A stretch of DNA of 64,000 bases from Parasporobacterium paucivorans DSM 15970 (GCF_900141895.1 NZ_FQYT01000006.1:50193-114192), one strand, 5' to 3'. Counted from the stretch's first letter, positions 54,384 to 63,737 are shown. The notes: a model not told the origin generated them from the sequence alone. Numbers and translations are program-made.

Positions 54384-55898
54384 ATGGCGAAATCGATTAT
54401 GGTTCAGGGAACGATGTCAAATGCTGGAAAAAGTCTGATTACGGCGGGACTTTGCCGGATATTCATGCAGGATGGCTATAAAACAGTTCCGTTCAAATCA
54501 CAGAACATGGCACTGAATTCCTATATTACCGAAGAAGGCCTTGAAATGGGCCGCGCCCAGGTAATGCAGGCGGAGGCTGCAGGTGTAAAACCTTCAGTCC
54601 TTATGAATCCGATACTTTTGAAACCGACAAACGATACAGGTTCCCAGGTTATTGTAAACGGAGAAGTCATTGGAAATATGAGTGCCAGAGATTATTTTGC
54701 GTATAAAAGCAGTCTCTTTGGCAAGGTAATGGAAGCATATAACACTCTGGCAGAGGACAACGATATTATCGTAATTGAAGGGGCGGGAAGCCCTGCGGAA
54801 ATAAACCTGAAGGCTGATGATATCGTGAACATGGGTATGGCAAAGAGAGCAAAAGCTCCGGTCCTTCTGGTAGGCGATATTGACCGTGGAGGAGTTTTTG
54901 CGCAGATTTATGGAACCGTGATGCTCTTGGAAGAAGAAGAACAGAACATGATCAAGGGATTTATTGTCAATAAATTCAGGGGAGACAAGACGATACTTGA
55001 TCCGGGCGTGGAAATGCTGGAAAACAAGGTTGGCATATCCTGTGTAGGTGTTGCTCCATTTATGAAGATTGATATAGAGGATGAGGACAGCCTCTCGGAA
55101 AGGTTTTCAAATTGCACCGGACCGGACCTGATAGATATAGCAGTGATTCGGATTCCGAGGATATCGAATTTTACGGATTTTTATGTGTTCGAAAGCATCA
55201 GCGGAGTATCGCTTCGATATGTTGATAAAGTCAGCGACTTGAAAAATCCGGACATGATCATAATCCCGGGAACAAAAAACACCATGAAAGACCTGCTCTG
55301 GATGCGTCAGAACGGACTCGAGGCAGCCGTTTTAAAGGAAGCCCGCTCTGGTAAGGTGATTTTCGGCATATGCGGAGGGTTCCAGATGCTGGGAGAAAGC
55401 ATAGAGGATCCCGATACCGTGGAGGAAGGTGGATTCATCAGAGGAATGGGACTGCTCCCGCTAACGACAGTGTTTGAGGGCGGAAAAGTAAGAACCAGGA
55501 TCAAGGGCAGGTTTGGCAAGGTCGAAGGAGTCCTGAGCAATCTGTCCGGACTTGAGTTGGAAGGATATGAAATCCACATGGGACGAAGCAGAGTGTCCGA
55601 AGATGAAGATGTCCAGACAATGTCTTTTGTCAATGATATGGTTGAAAATGAAGATAAAACGGACGGAGCATTCCTGAACAATGTATATGGGACCTATGTT
55701 CACGGTGTATTCGATAAGGAAGAAGTCTCGAAAGCCATTATCACTTCTCTGGCAAAAAACAAAGGGATCGATGCGAAAAACATCGGGACGGTCGATTATA
55801 AGAATTACAAAGAACAGCAGTATGACATACTTGCGGATACCCTTAGGCAATATCTGGACATAGATGAAATCTATAAAATTCTGGAGGCAGGAGTATAA
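54384..55898 (+). CDS. cbiP: Cobyric acid synthase CbiP
   Basis: Amidates side chains b, d, e and g. It has 504 residues: [16 protein letters not shown] and [10 protein letters not shown] at the N-terminus, and a glutamine amidotransferase domain with the catalytic Cys in [11 protein letters not shown] and a late His in YVHGVFD. It follows cbiA after two bases. The product, cobyric acid, is the last intermediate the window can make. Confidence 0.96.
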   Translation: MAKSIMVQGTMSNAGKSLITAGLCRIFMQDGYKTVPFKSQNMALNSYITEEGLEMGRAQVMQAEAAGVKPSVLMNPILLKPTNDTGSQVIVNGEVIGNMSARDYFAYKSSLFGKVMEAYNTLAEDNDIIVIEGAGSPAEINLKADDIVNMGMAKRAKAPVLLVGDIDRGGVFAQIYGTVMLLEEEEQNMIKGFIVNKFRGDKTILDPGVEMLENKVGISCVGVAPFMKIDIEDEDSLSERFSNCTGPDLIDIAVIRIPRISNFTDFYVFESISGVSLRYVDKVSDLKNPDMIIIPGTKNTMKDLLWMRQNGLEAAVLKEARSGKVIFGICGGFQMLGESIEDPDTVEEGGFIRGMGLLPLTTVFEGGKVRTRIKGRFGKVEGVLSNLSGLELEGYEIHMGRSRVSEDEDVQTMSFVNDMVENEDKTDGAFLNNVYGTYVHGVFDKEEVSKAIITSLAKNKGIDAKNIGTVDYKNYKEQQYDILADTLRQYLDIDEIYKILEAGV

Positions 55899-55899
55899 T

Positions 55900-56544
55900 A
55901 TGGAAAATAAAAGTGAATACAGCAGAATAATGGATATCCTTCCACAGGAAATCGAAAAGAAAAGCTTTGAAATCATAACAGAAGAACTGGGAGACATAGT
56001 ACTGGATAAGGAAAAAGAAAGCATTATTAAGCGGGTCATCCATACGACTGCCGATTTCGAATATGTTAAAAATCTCAAATTTTCGGATAATGCCGTCGAG
56101 ACAGCAATGGAGGCAATCAGAAACGGTGCCTCCATTGTGACAGATACGCAGATGGCAAAGGCGGGAATCAATAAAAAGAAGCTTGCAAAGTTCGGCGGTG
56201 AAGTATTTAATTTCATGTCTGATGAGGATGTAGCTCAAATCGCAAAAGAAAACGGCACGACAAGGGCAAAAGCATGCATGGATAAGGCAGCAGAACTGGA
56301 TAAAGATCTGATTTTTGCCATAGGGAATGCACCAACTGCCCTGATCCGGCTTTATGAGCTCATTAAAGACGGAAAGCTTAATCCAAAACTGATTATTGGG
56401 GTACCTGTCGGTTTCGTAAATGTCGTGTCTTCCAAAGAACTCATTATGGAAGCCGGTGTCCCATTTATAGTAGCGCAAGGAAGAAAAGGCGGAAGCAACG
56501 TCGCCGCAGCAATCTGCAATGCCCTGATATACATGACAGAATAG
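55900..56544 (+). CDS. cbiC: Cobalt-precorrin-8 methylmutase CbiC
   Basis: Moves the C11 methyl to C12, giving cobyrinate. It has 214 residues, with RVIHTTADFEYVKNLKF, VTDTQMAKAGI and the closing GRKGGSNVAAAICNAL. ATG at 55900 follows AGGAG, one base after cbiP ends; the open frame starts earlier inside cbiP. It is the final gene of the operon. No clear terminator follows. Confidence 0.95.
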   Translation: MENKSEYSRIMDILPQEIEKKSFEIITEELGDIVLDKEKESIIKRVIHTTADFEYVKNLKFSDNAVETAMEAIRNGASIVTDTQMAKAGINKKKLAKFGGEVFNFMSDEDVAQIAKENGTTRAKACMDKAAELDKDLIFAIGNAPTALIRLYELIKDGKLNPKLIIGVPVGFVNVVSSKELIMEAGVPFIVAQGRKGGSNVAAAICNALIYMTE

Positions 56545-56650
56545 TTTTATACGACAGATATTGTAAACAAAATTTACTGCGGAGGACACCATCAAGAAGT
56601 TGAAGTCCCAGGTGTTGGAATCGATACGCAGATTGAAAACCATTGCTCCA

Positions 56651-56679
56651 TTTACACAAAAAGTGTACTGTGATATTCT
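56651..56679 (+). promoter_or_regulatory. Promoter for the GreA-family gene
   Basis: TTTACA (56651-56656) and TATTCT (56674-56679) at 17-base spacing. It lies in the 168-base gap after cbiC. Confidence 0.6.
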
Positions 56680-56712
56680 TATACTATTGAAATTTAAATG
56701 GAGATAATCAGA

Positions 56713-57216
56713 ATGCATGATAAAGTGACGGAAAAAGATATCCGCAGAATGAAAGAAGAAGTCAGACACCGGATACTGGTGGTCCGGAAAGAGGCACTTT
56801 TAAAGGTCCAGGAAGCCAGGGCACATGGCGACCTGAGTGAAAATTTCGAGTACAAGGCTGCAAAGCAGTACAAAAACCAGAATGAGAGCCGGATCAGGTA
56901 TCTGGAGAAAATGATACGGACGGCAATAATAATCTCGGAAGATTCCGTTTCGGATGAAGTTGGACTGAATAATCTGGTCACGGTATTTGTTCCTGAGGAT
57001 AATGAAGAGATCATATTCAAGATTGTGACCACAGTCAGATCAAATTCAACCCAGGGATTGATAAGTATTGATTCTCCCATGGGCAAAGCGTTATTGCACC
57101 ATAAGGTCGGGGACAATGTACTTGTCAGAATCAGCGAGAACTATGAGTATGAAGTCATCATCCGTAATATTGAAAAACTGGAAGATGATGGATCAGATGA
57201 ACTCAGGAAGTTTTAA
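56713..57216 (+). CDS. GreA/GreB-family transcription factor
   Basis: A 167-residue protein with the GreA coiled-coil: the tip acids are in ARAHGDLSENFEYKAAK, the motif that reaches the RNA polymerase active site and rescues backtracked complexes. The C-terminal FKBP-like half is present (LVTVFVPEDN; ISIDSPMGKALLHHKVGD). ATG at 56713 has GGAGAT eight bases upstream; ATG at 56698 lies on that site. Its spacing and residues fit GreA, but it may be a second copy, so no gene symbol is given. Confidence 0.88.
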   Translation: MHDKVTEKDIRRMKEEVRHRILVVRKEALLKVQEARAHGDLSENFEYKAAKQYKNQNESRIRYLEKMIRTAIIISEDSVSDEVGLNNLVTVFVPEDNEEIIFKIVTTVRSNSTQGLISIDSPMGKALLHHKVGDNVLVRISENYEYEVIIRNIEKLEDDGSDELRKF

Positions 57217-57230
57217 TTTAGGAGGTAGTT

Positions 57231-57893
57231 ATGCGTTATAAATGCCTGGTGCTGGATCACGATGATACAGTCGTAAACAGCACCGCCCATGTGCATTACC
57301 CTTCGTTTGTGAAGGTCTTATCAGAAATCAGACCGGATACGACGCTGGGACTTGAAGAATTTTACAGGAAGAATTTTGAACCGGGGATTTTGGGACTTTG
57401 CAAGGATATACTTGGTTTTACCGATGAAGAAATGATTTATGAAAAAGATTGCTGGCAAAACTATGTGGAACGTCACGTTCCGAAAACTTTTGATGGCATG
57501 GAAGATATAATTGCGAAATTCCGGCGAAAAGGGGGAATAATCTGTGTCGTCTCCCACTCTTATAAAACGAGCATTCTCAGGGATTATAAGGAAAACGGAC
57601 TGCCCGATCCGGACATGGTATTTGGGTGGGAGATGCTTCCCCATCAGAGAAAACCTTCTGTATATCCCTTGGAGGAAATTATGCAGAATTACGGGCTGTC
57701 AAAATCCGAACTTCTGGTGGTAGATGATTTGAAGCCAGGGCACGAAATGGCCAGAAACTGCGGGGTGGATTTCGCGGCCGCCGGTTGGGCGCACAGTGTG
57801 CCGGAAATAGATGATTATATGAAAAAGAACAGCGATTTCTATTTTTCTTCTGTCGAAGACATGGATCAATTCCTGTTTGGAAATATCCAATAG
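57231..57893 (+). CDS. HAD-family hydrolase
   Basis: A 220-residue phosphatase-like protein with all HAD motifs: nucleophile DHDDTVVNS, motif II VSHS, a Lys (HQRKPSVYPLEE) and motif IV VVDDLKPGHEMA. A cap of about 70 residues lies between motifs I and II. It follows the GreA gene after 14 bases with AGGAGG. The substrate is unknown. Confidence 0.9.
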   Translation: MRYKCLVLDHDDTVVNSTAHVHYPSFVKVLSEIRPDTTLGLEEFYRKNFEPGILGLCKDILGFTDEEMIYEKDCWQNYVERHVPKTFDGMEDIIAKFRRKGGIICVVSHSYKTSILRDYKENGLPDPDMVFGWEMLPHQRKPSVYPLEEIMQNYGLSKSELLVVDDLKPGHEMARNCGVDFAAAGWAHSVPEIDDYMKKNSDFYFSSVEDMDQFLFGNIQ

Positions 57894-57905
57894 CCCACTC
57901 GTCTG

Positions 57906-57934
57906 TTGACAATCCTCTTGTGGTAAATTATACT
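57906..57934 (+). promoter_or_regulatory. Consensus promoter for the 77-residue repeat protein
   Basis: TTGACA (57906-57911) and TATACT (57929-57934) at exact 17-base spacing. It should be a strong promoter. Confidence 0.88.
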
Positions 57935-58032
57935 AAAAGAAGTCGGATATTTAAGGTAGTGATTGGTGTAAAGTGCCATGGGCCGCTTGTCATGAGCAAA
58001 AACTAACAAAGTACTTGAAAGGAAGTGTTGGT

Positions 58033-58266
58033 ATGGATAAATTTGCAGATTTGAATAAGGACAAAACAGCAATTGAGACTATCGCAGTTTTAGAGAAGGA
58101 ATTATCTGAAAAGATTGGCAAGGAAGTTACTTTAGTTGCATATAGCGGAACAAAAATTGCAGATTTGCATGAGGATAATAATTTGGTTGAGAAAATTACC
58201 TCGCTAGAGAAAGATTTGTCGAAAAATACCGGAAAAGAGGTTATTCTGTTAGCATTTTCCGTTTAG
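58033..58266 (+). CDS. Small internally duplicated protein, function unknown
   Basis: A 77-residue acidic protein made of two copies of one unit of about 36 residues. Copy 1 (about 5-38) and copy 2 (about 43-76) share ADLxxD, a variable part, LEKxLS, xxGKEVxLxAxS. The pattern predicts a helix followed by a strand. It has no Cys, no signal peptide and no membrane helix. ATG at 58033 follows AAAGGAAG. A consensus promoter precedes it and a strong terminator follows, so it is its own, probably well expressed, unit. I do not recognise it. Confidence 0.8.
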   Translation: MDKFADLNKDKTAIETIAVLEKELSEKIGKEVTLVAYSGTKIADLHEDNNLVEKITSLEKDLSKNTGKEVILLAFSV

Positions 58267-58348
58267 GAAGTATCTGATTGGTAAATGATAAGCGGCTCTA
58301 TTTCAAATGTTATGTTGAGCGTCAAGTAAATAAAATTGTAATTATTTT

Positions 58349-58384
58349 AAAGCAGGTAAACGTAAAAGTTTACCTGCTTTTTTA
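58349..58384. terminator. Terminator between the repeat protein and tRNA-Pro
   Basis: AAAGCAGGTAAAC (58349-58361) pairs perfectly with GTTTACCTGCTTT (58368-58380), followed by T. It ends the repeat-protein transcript and, on the other strand, may also end the tRNA transcript. Confidence 0.9.
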
Positions 58385-58387
58385 ATG

Positions 58388-58461
58388 TCGGGATAACAGG
58401 ATTCGAACCTGCGGCCTCTGCGTCCCGAACGCAGCGCACTACCAAGCTGTGCTATATCCCG
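58388..58461 (-). tRNA. tRNA-Pro (anticodon CGG)
   Basis: A full cloverleaf on the minus strand: acceptor CGGGATA/TATCCCG, D-stem GCAC/GTGC, anticodon stem CTGCG/CGCAG with loop TTCGGGA (CGG), and T-arm GCAGG TTCGAAT CCTGT. The CCA end is not encoded. The stem lengths are all normal. Confidence 0.96.
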
Positions 58462-58648
58462 ATGCTCATTATTGTAAATCCAGAACGTCGATTTGTCAAT
58501 GATTACGGCCATTGTTTTTCAAAATGATATCCTTCTTTCAACCAATTTATCAACCAATATATTTGTGATAGAGTCACAGATAAATAAAATAGAATCTTTA
58601 TAATAAAGATAGATTTTAAATTGAGCCAACCAACAAGGAGGAAGTAAA

Positions 58649-58969
58649 ATGTTTGATTTTTTAACAAGAGATAATGGTAAAGCGATTCACGTAAATGAAA
58701 TGGATAATCTTATAGGAAAAGTAGAATTGATAGACATAAGGGAGTCATATGAATACCAAAGCGGAAGCATAAAGACGGCAAAAAATATTCCTATGGGTAA
58801 TTTGCTGAATGCTCCTGAGAAATATCTTTCGAAAGACAAGACGTATTATATCATGTGCCAATCAGGCGGGAGAAGCGGAAGTGCCTGCAGAGAGCTCACC
58901 AGCCAAGGCTTCAATGTTCTGAATGTAGCCGGTGGCATGAGTTCCTATAGGGGAACCAACCTATCGTAA
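58649..58969 (+). CDS. Single-domain rhodanese
   Basis: A 106-residue sulfurtransferase-like protein: VELIDIRESYEYQSGSI and the active-site loop CQSGGRSG with the persulfide Cys. The ribosome site AGGAGGAAG is strong. It is a stand-alone unit in an area that also holds a rhodanese-tailed CoA-disulfide-reductase-like enzyme, suggesting sulfur or persulfide handling. Confidence 0.92.
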   Translation: MFDFLTRDNGKAIHVNEMDNLIGKVELIDIRESYEYQSGSIKTAKNIPMGNLLNAPEKYLSKDKTYYIMCQSGGRSGSACRELTSQGFNVLNVAGGMSSYRGTNLS

Positions 58970-59007
58970 AGATGAGCTGATATCAATTGGTTTTTCGGGA
59001 AACACAG

Positions 59008-59040
59008 AAAACAGCCGTTCATTTTCGGACGGCTGTTTTG
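59008..59040. terminator. Terminator between rhodanese and PII
   Basis: AAAACAGCCGT (59008-59018) pairs with ACGGCTGTTTT (59029-59039). A and T tracts flank it, so it can act in both directions between these convergent genes. Confidence 0.85.
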
Positions 59041-59074
59041 CTGAATATTGTATGTACAAAGCTTTGTCAGGCTT

Positions 59075-59419
59075 TTAGTAGATAGCTTCAGGCCCGCGCT
59101 GGCCAGTGCTGATTCGCATGGCATCTTGAATCTCATACAGGAATATTTTACCATCCCCGCCATTTCCAGTATATGCGATCCTGGAAATGGCATCCATTGT
59201 TTTATCAGCCCATTCCTTGCTGGATACGACAATTTCGAATTTGATTTTGGGCAGCATGTTGATATCCACTTTTGTGCCCCTAACGATACTTTCGTAGCCC
59301 TTCTGTATGCCACATCCCATTACTTGTGACACGGTGATTCCGTGAACATTAATTTCACTCAGGACATCTTTTATTTCCTCATATTTTTGTTCTCTTACAA
59401 TGGCATCTATTTTCCACAT
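59075..59419 (-). CDS. PII nitrogen regulatory protein
   Basis: A 114-residue trimeric PII protein, signalling 2-oxoglutarate and ATP/ADP. It has the GCGIQKG turn before the T-loop, NMLPKIKFEIVV after it, and the B-loop TGNGGDGKIF. At the place of the Tyr that is uridylylated in proteobacterial GlnB, the sequence reads IVRG, so that control is absent. The ribosome site is GGAGAGAGG. It follows glnN on the same strand but behind a terminator, so it probably receives read-through or has its own promoter. The target is likely GlnN or an Amt transporter not in this window. Confidence 0.92.
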   Translation of the reverse strand: MWKIDAIVREQKYEEIKDVLSEINVHGITVSQVMGCGIQKGYESIVRGTKVDINMLPKIKFEIVVSSKEWADKTMDAISRIAYTGNGGDGKIFLYEIQDAMRISTGQRGPEAIY

Positions 59420-59460
59420 ATTTTCCGATTCCTCTCTCCAATATAATATTTAAATCCATA

Positions 59461-59501
59461 AAATAAAAAGGGTCTGAAAATGTAAATTACATTTCAGACC
59501 C
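59461..59501 (-). terminator. Terminator after glnN
   Basis: On the minus strand, GGGTCTGAAA and TTTCAGACCC pair around a further partly paired loop, with a T-rich tract after it. It lies between glnN and the PII gene. Confidence 0.85.
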
Positions 59502-59517
59502 CATTGTCTTTGGTTGA

Positions 59518-61614
59518 TTAAATTTTAAAAAGAAGATCGCCGTAAGTCGGATGCGGCCAATATTCGGTACATGTATTTTCTTCCATGAGATCGGCAACAG
59601 CCCGCAGTCTGTCCATGGCCGGAATTACAGATTCCTTGTAATAAACTGCTAAAGCCAGTGCATCGTCATGGAATTGTGCAGTTTTGTCGATGGTCTCTTT
59701 CAGGTCATTGACATACTCATAAGCCTCATCGTTAAGCTTTGAAAGCTTGTTGATAAATGATACCTCTGCAGCACATTGTAAATCCAGACCAAGATCTTTA
59801 ACGGAAACAGCTGTGGAACATAATTTTGCAACATATCTGCTTACCGCCGGAATGATTTCTTTTTTTGCAATTTCAATCATTGTCAATGCTTCAATTCTAA
59901 GAATCTTGCTGTAGGATTCCAGCATGATTTCATAACGGGAATGCATTTCAGACTCAGTGAATATATTATGCTCTGTAAACAATTTTATGTTTTTCTCATC
60001 GATGAAATGTGGAAGTGCATCTACTGTGGAGCGGAGATTGCTGAGTCCGCGTCGTTTCGCTTCTATCTGCCATTCTTCTGAGTAACCGTCTCCGTTGAAT
60101 ACGATTCTCCTGTGGTCCTGCAGGGTTTTGCAGATGAGAGTATTGGTTGCTGCAGTAAAATCTTCCGCGTTTTCCAGAATATCTGCGAATTTCTTTAATT
60201 CTTCCGCAACGATAGCATTTATAACCACATTTGGTCCGGATATAGACTGGGAAGAACCAGGCATACGGAATTCAAACTTGTTTCCGGTAAAGGCAAAGGG
60301 TGAAGTACGGTTTCTGTCTGTGGTGTCCTTGATAAAGTTCGGGAGAACATGAACACCAATCTCTATGGTACCCTGTTTCATGCCATCGTATTTGGTGCCT
60401 TCGTCAATGGATTTAAAAATGCAATCTAAATCATCGCCGACGAAGATGGATACAATGGCTGGAGGAGCTTCATTTGCTCCCAGTCTGTGGTCGTTTCCAG
60501 CAGATGCAACGGTAATTCTCATAAGATCCTGATATTCATCGATAGCTTTGATGACGGCAGCGAAGAAAAGCAGGAACTGTGAATTTTCATGAGGGGAAAG
60601 ACCGGGCTCCAGAAGATTGATTCCAGTGTCTGTGCTCAGGGACCAGTTATTATGTTTGCCGGAACCGTTAACCCCATCAAAAGGCTTTTCGTGAAGAAGA
60701 CATGCCAGACCATGGCGGTCAGCCACCTTTTTCATCATTTCCATAGTAAGCTGATTATGATCTGTAGCAATATTCGTTGTTGTGAATATTGGTGCCAGCT
60801 CGTGCTGAGCAGGAGCTACCTCGTTATGCTCGGTTTTCGCAAGTACGCCCAGTTTCCATAATTCCTCATTAAGCTCTTTCATGAAAGCGGATACTCTGGT
60901 CTTAAGAGCGCCAAAGTAATGGTCTTCCAACTCCTGGCCTTTAGGAGGTTTTGCACCGAACAGGGTTCTGCCCGTGAACATGAGATCTTTTCTCTGATCA
61001 TAAAGTTTTTTATCAATCAGGAAATATTCCTGCTCCGGACCCACGGTGCTCAAAACTCTGTTAGCTGTTGTGTTTCCGAACAGACGGAGAATACGAAGCG
61101 CCTGGTCGTTGATGGTTTCCATGGAGTGGAGCAGAGGTGTTTTGTTATCAAGTGCTTCACCGTTATAGGAACAGAATGCTGTCGGGATGCAAAGCGTCCC
61201 TTCCTTAACAAATGCATAGGATGTAGGGTCCCATGCTGTATAGCCTCTTGCCTCAAAGGTGGCGCGCAGGCCGCCCGAAGGAAAGCTGGAGGCATCCGGT
61301 TCACCTTTAATCAATTCTTTTCCGGAAAATTCCATAATGACGCGTCCATCTCCCTGAGGGGAAATGAAGCTGTCATGTTTTTCTGCTGTAATACCGGTTA
61401 AGGGCTGAAACCAATGCGTGTAGTGCGTGGCACCTTTTTCGAGTGCCCAGTCTTTCATTGCGATAGCCACCATGTTGGCTACGTTTATGTCCAGATCAGA
61501 ACCTGTCTTCATTGTCTGCTGCAACGATTTGTAAATGTCTTTTGGGAGTTTTTCTTTCATAACAACGTCACTGAAGACCATGCTACCGAAAGTTTTAGAA
61601 ATATCTTTGCACAT
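59518..61614 (-). CDS. glnN: Glutamine synthetase, type III
   Basis: ATP-dependent glutamine synthesis from glutamate and ammonium by the large dodecameric GSIII form. It has 698 residues. Typical blocks are [11 protein letters not shown], the [19 protein letters not shown] segment, [43 protein letters not shown] and [20 protein letters not shown] chose ATG 61614 because GAGGA lies six bases upstream; ATG 61632 and the longer open frame are not supported. The gene has a consensus promoter and a terminator hairpin in its leader. PII follows. Confidence 0.95.
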   Translation of the reverse strand: MCKDISKTFGSMVFSDVVMKEKLPKDIYKSLQQTMKTGSDLDINVANMVAIAMKDWALEKGATHYTHWFQPLTGITAEKHDSFISPQGDGRVIMEFSGKELIKGEPDASSFPSGGLRATFEARGYTAWDPTSYAFVKEGTLCIPTAFCSYNGEALDNKTPLLHSMETINDQALRILRLFGNTTANRVLSTVGPEQEYFLIDKKLYDQRKDLMFTGRTLFGAKPPKGQELEDHYFGALKTRVSAFMKELNEELWKLGVLAKTEHNEVAPAQHELAPIFTTTNIATDHNQLTMEMMKKVADRHGLACLLHEKPFDGVNGSGKHNNWSLSTDTGINLLEPGLSPHENSQFLLFFAAVIKAIDEYQDLMRITVASAGNDHRLGANEAPPAIVSIFVGDDLDCIFKSIDEGTKYDGMKQGTIEIGVHVLPNFIKDTTDRNRTSPFAFTGNKFEFRMPGSSQSISGPNVVINAIVAEELKKFADILENAEDFTAATNTLICKTLQDHRRIVFNGDGYSEEWQIEAKRRGLSNLRSTVDALPHFIDEKNIKLFTEHNIFTESEMHSRYEIMLESYSKILRIEALTMIEIAKKEIIPAVSRYVAKLCSTAVSVKDLGLDLQCAAEVSFINKLSKLNDEAYEYVNDLKETIDKTAQFHDDALALAVYYKESVIPAMDRLRAVADLMEENTCTEYWPHPTYGDLLFKI

Positions 61615-61645
61615 ATGGATTCCTCTTTTCATATGAATGTTTAAA

Positions 61646-61678
61646 AACAAAAAAAGCGCTCGAAAAAAATCCAAGCGC
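61646..61678 (-). terminator. Leader terminator before glnN
   Basis: On the minus strand, GCGCTTG pairs with CGAGCGC (one G-U), followed by seven T and more T-rich sequence. It lies only about 20 bases after the predicted transcription start and 35 before the glnN ribosome site, so it can block glnN unless something prevents the hairpin. Confidence 0.75.
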
Positions 61679-61697
61679 CTTTGCTTTTATTGCTTCG

Positions 61698-61726
61698 ATA
61701 ATAATATCAGATAGGATGTTTGTCAA
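61698..61726 (-). promoter_or_regulatory. glnN promoter
   Basis: On the minus strand, TTGACA (61721-61726) and TATTAT (61698-61703) at 17-base spacing, about 20 bases before the leader terminator. Confidence 0.85.
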
Positions 61727-61903
61727 GCGTTTTTTTGATTTGATACCCCCTCCTTGCCTTGACAGAGATTAATGTGAATGCTACGATTCAGATATCGACA
61801 GATTCCTGTTTGGGTATAAAGAATATGGCAGAAAGCAAAGGACGCAAAAGAGCGGGTCGGTTTTTGGATGTGATGAAGTTACAGATACATAGTGAAAAAT
61901 TGT

Positions 61904-61909
61904 TATAAT
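61904..61909 (+). promoter_or_regulatory. Candidate -10 for the CoADR-like gene
   Basis: TATAAT at 61904-61909 preceded by an AT-rich region. No good -35 was found, so this is tentative. Confidence 0.4.
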
Positions 61910-61951
61910 CATAACACATGGATTAAAATAAAAAAACTATGGAGGGTAATT

Positions 61952-63652
61952 ATGGGACAGAAAATATTAATCGTTGGCGGAGTGGCAGGCGGTGCGTCGG
62001 CAGCGGCAAGGTTACGAAGAAACAGTGAGGAAGACCAGATTATAATGTTCGAGAAGGGACCGCACGTCTCCTTTTCAAATTGTTCCCTTCCTTATCATCT
62101 GAGTGGGATAATCGAAACGGCCGAGGATCTGGTTCTGATGAACCCCGAACTTTTTTTGCGGCAATATAATATTGAAGCCAGAGTGAAGAATGAAGTGACT
62201 GAAATCGACAGAAAAAATAAACGGGTAACTGTAAAGAATCTGGAAAACGGAGAGGAATACAAGGAATCATATGATAAGCTGATTCTGTCTCCGGGTGCAT
62301 CTCCAATCGTACCAAAGATACCGGGTGTGGAAAATGTAAAGATGTTCACGATACGAAATGTAGTGGACATCGATATGTTAAACCATTTTATTAAAGCGCT
62401 TCCCGAAAAAAATGTTGCAGTAATCGGAGGTGGATTCATTGGAGTGGAAGCTGCGGAGAATTTAAAGAAGGGCGGGTACAGTGTAACGCTTATCGAAGGT
62501 ACAGATCAGGTGTTAAGGCCATACGACTATGACATGGTTCAGATATTCCACAAAGACATTATGGATCATGGGGTGGAGCTCATCTTAGAGGACACGGTGG
62601 TACAGTTTGAGAAGGACACGGTCGTATTGTCTTCCGGCAGGAAGATTCATGCCAATGCAGTTGTGATGGCGATCGGAGTGACTCCAGAGACGGGTCTGGC
62701 AAAAGGAGCCGGACTTGAAATTGGTATAACGGGAGCCATAAAGGTGGATAAAAACTACAGGACAAACGATTCAGATATTTACGCAGTGGGCGATGCCATC
62801 GAGGTATACAACGCCTTAACGCATACAATGACAAAACTGTCGCTGGCCGGTCCTGCTTTAAAACAGGCCCGTTCCGTGGCTGATCATATTAATAATAAGG
62901 AAACACTAAATAAAGGATATATAGGATCTTCTTCAATCAAGGTGTTTGATTACAATGGGGCTTCAACCGGATTGAACGAATCCATGATTAAGGTTATGAA
63001 GATGAATATAAACTATGAGATAGTCAGAATAATACTTTCAGACAAGGTCGGTATTATGCCGGACGCAGCACCAATGCATTTCAAGCTGCTGTTTGAGGTC
63101 CCGACTGGAAAAATACTGGGTGCCCAGGCCATAGGCAGAGGAGACGTGACGAAACGAATTGATATCATTGCGACACTTATAAAATCCGGGGGAACAGTAG
63201 AGGATCTGAAAGATCTGGAGCTCTGTTACGCACCTCCGTTTTCAACGGCCAAAGATATTGTGAACTATGCAGGGTACGTCGGAACGAATCTTCTAAATGG
63301 TGCGTTCAAACAGATAAATATTGACAAAGTCAGAGGACTTGTTGAGGATGGAACCCTGATAATAGACGTACGGGAAACCTATGAATTTGCGCGTGGCCAT
63401 ATAAAGGGTGCCATAAATATACCTCTTAGCGAGCTCAGGGGAAGAACAGACGAAATTCCGAAAGACAGGACGGTTTACCTGCATTGCAGAACGGGACAGA
63501 GAAGCTACAATGCGACCCTTGCTCTACAGAATTTAGGGTTTGAAAATATCGTAAATATTACGGGAAGTTTCCTGGGTCTGTCTCTCTTTGAATATTTCAA
63601 TGATGTGAGACTTGGAAGAGAAAGTATCGTCACCGATTATAATTTCAGATAA
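61952..63652 (+). CDS. CoA-disulfide reductase-like flavoprotein with rhodanese domain
   Basis: A 566-residue FAD/NAD(P)H enzyme. The FAD motif is VGGVAGGASAAARLRR, the redox-active Cys44 is in SFSNCSLPYH, the NAD(P)H loop is AVIGGGFIGVEAAE, and DIYAVGDAIEV binds FAD. Residues about 470-566 form a rhodanese domain with HCRTGQRS and its persulfide Cys. This is the CoADR-RHD layout, known to reduce CoA disulfide, polysulfide or CoA-persulfide. ATG 61952 has GGAGGG; the frame is open upstream without support. It is a single gene, followed 33 bases later by the end of an IS element. Confidence 0.92.
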   Translation: MGQKILIVGGVAGGASAAARLRRNSEEDQIIMFEKGPHVSFSNCSLPYHLSGIIETAEDLVLMNPELFLRQYNIEARVKNEVTEIDRKNKRVTVKNLENGEEYKESYDKLILSPGASPIVPKIPGVENVKMFTIRNVVDIDMLNHFIKALPEKNVAVIGGGFIGVEAAENLKKGGYSVTLIEGTDQVLRPYDYDMVQIFHKDIMDHGVELILEDTVVQFEKDTVVLSSGRKIHANAVVMAIGVTPETGLAKGAGLEIGITGAIKVDKNYRTNDSDIYAVGDAIEVYNALTHTMTKLSLAGPALKQARSVADHINNKETLNKGYIGSSSIKVFDYNGASTGLNESMIKVMKMNINYEIVRIILSDKVGIMPDAAPMHFKLLFEVPTGKILGAQAIGRGDVTKRIDIIATLIKSGGTVEDLKDLELCYAPPFSTAKDIVNYAGYVGTNLLNGAFKQINIDKVRGLVEDGTLIIDVRETYEFARGHIKGAINIPLSELRGRTDEIPKDRTVYLHCRTGQRSYNATLALQNLGFENIVNITGSFLGLSLFEYFNDVRLGRESIVTDYNFR

Positions 63653-63682
63653 AGGAAAAAAGAAGATGCCGTCGTGAAGATG

Positions 63683-63737
63683 AACTGACCCCCATAAGTT
63701 AGACCTAAAAATCTAACTTATGGGAGGTCAGTTTTTT
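63683..63737 (+). terminator. Hairpin terminator at the IS left end
   Basis: AACTGACC plus CCATAAGTTAGA (63683-63703) pairs with TCTAACTTATGG plus GGTCAGTT (63712-63733), one bulge, followed by a T run. It contains the IS terminal repeat and the transposase ribosome site (GGGAGG). Confidence 0.8.

Noticed and set aside
56545..56655. The reading frame of cbiC continues open after its TAG for 36 codons to a TGA
   Set aside because: CbiC already has its usual C-terminus, the extra stretch has no ribosome site or recognised family, and the promoter for the GreA gene lies there. Most likely chance.
61646..61703. glnN leader as a glutamine riboswitch
   Set aside because: There are only about 20 bases before the terminator, too few for an aptamer.
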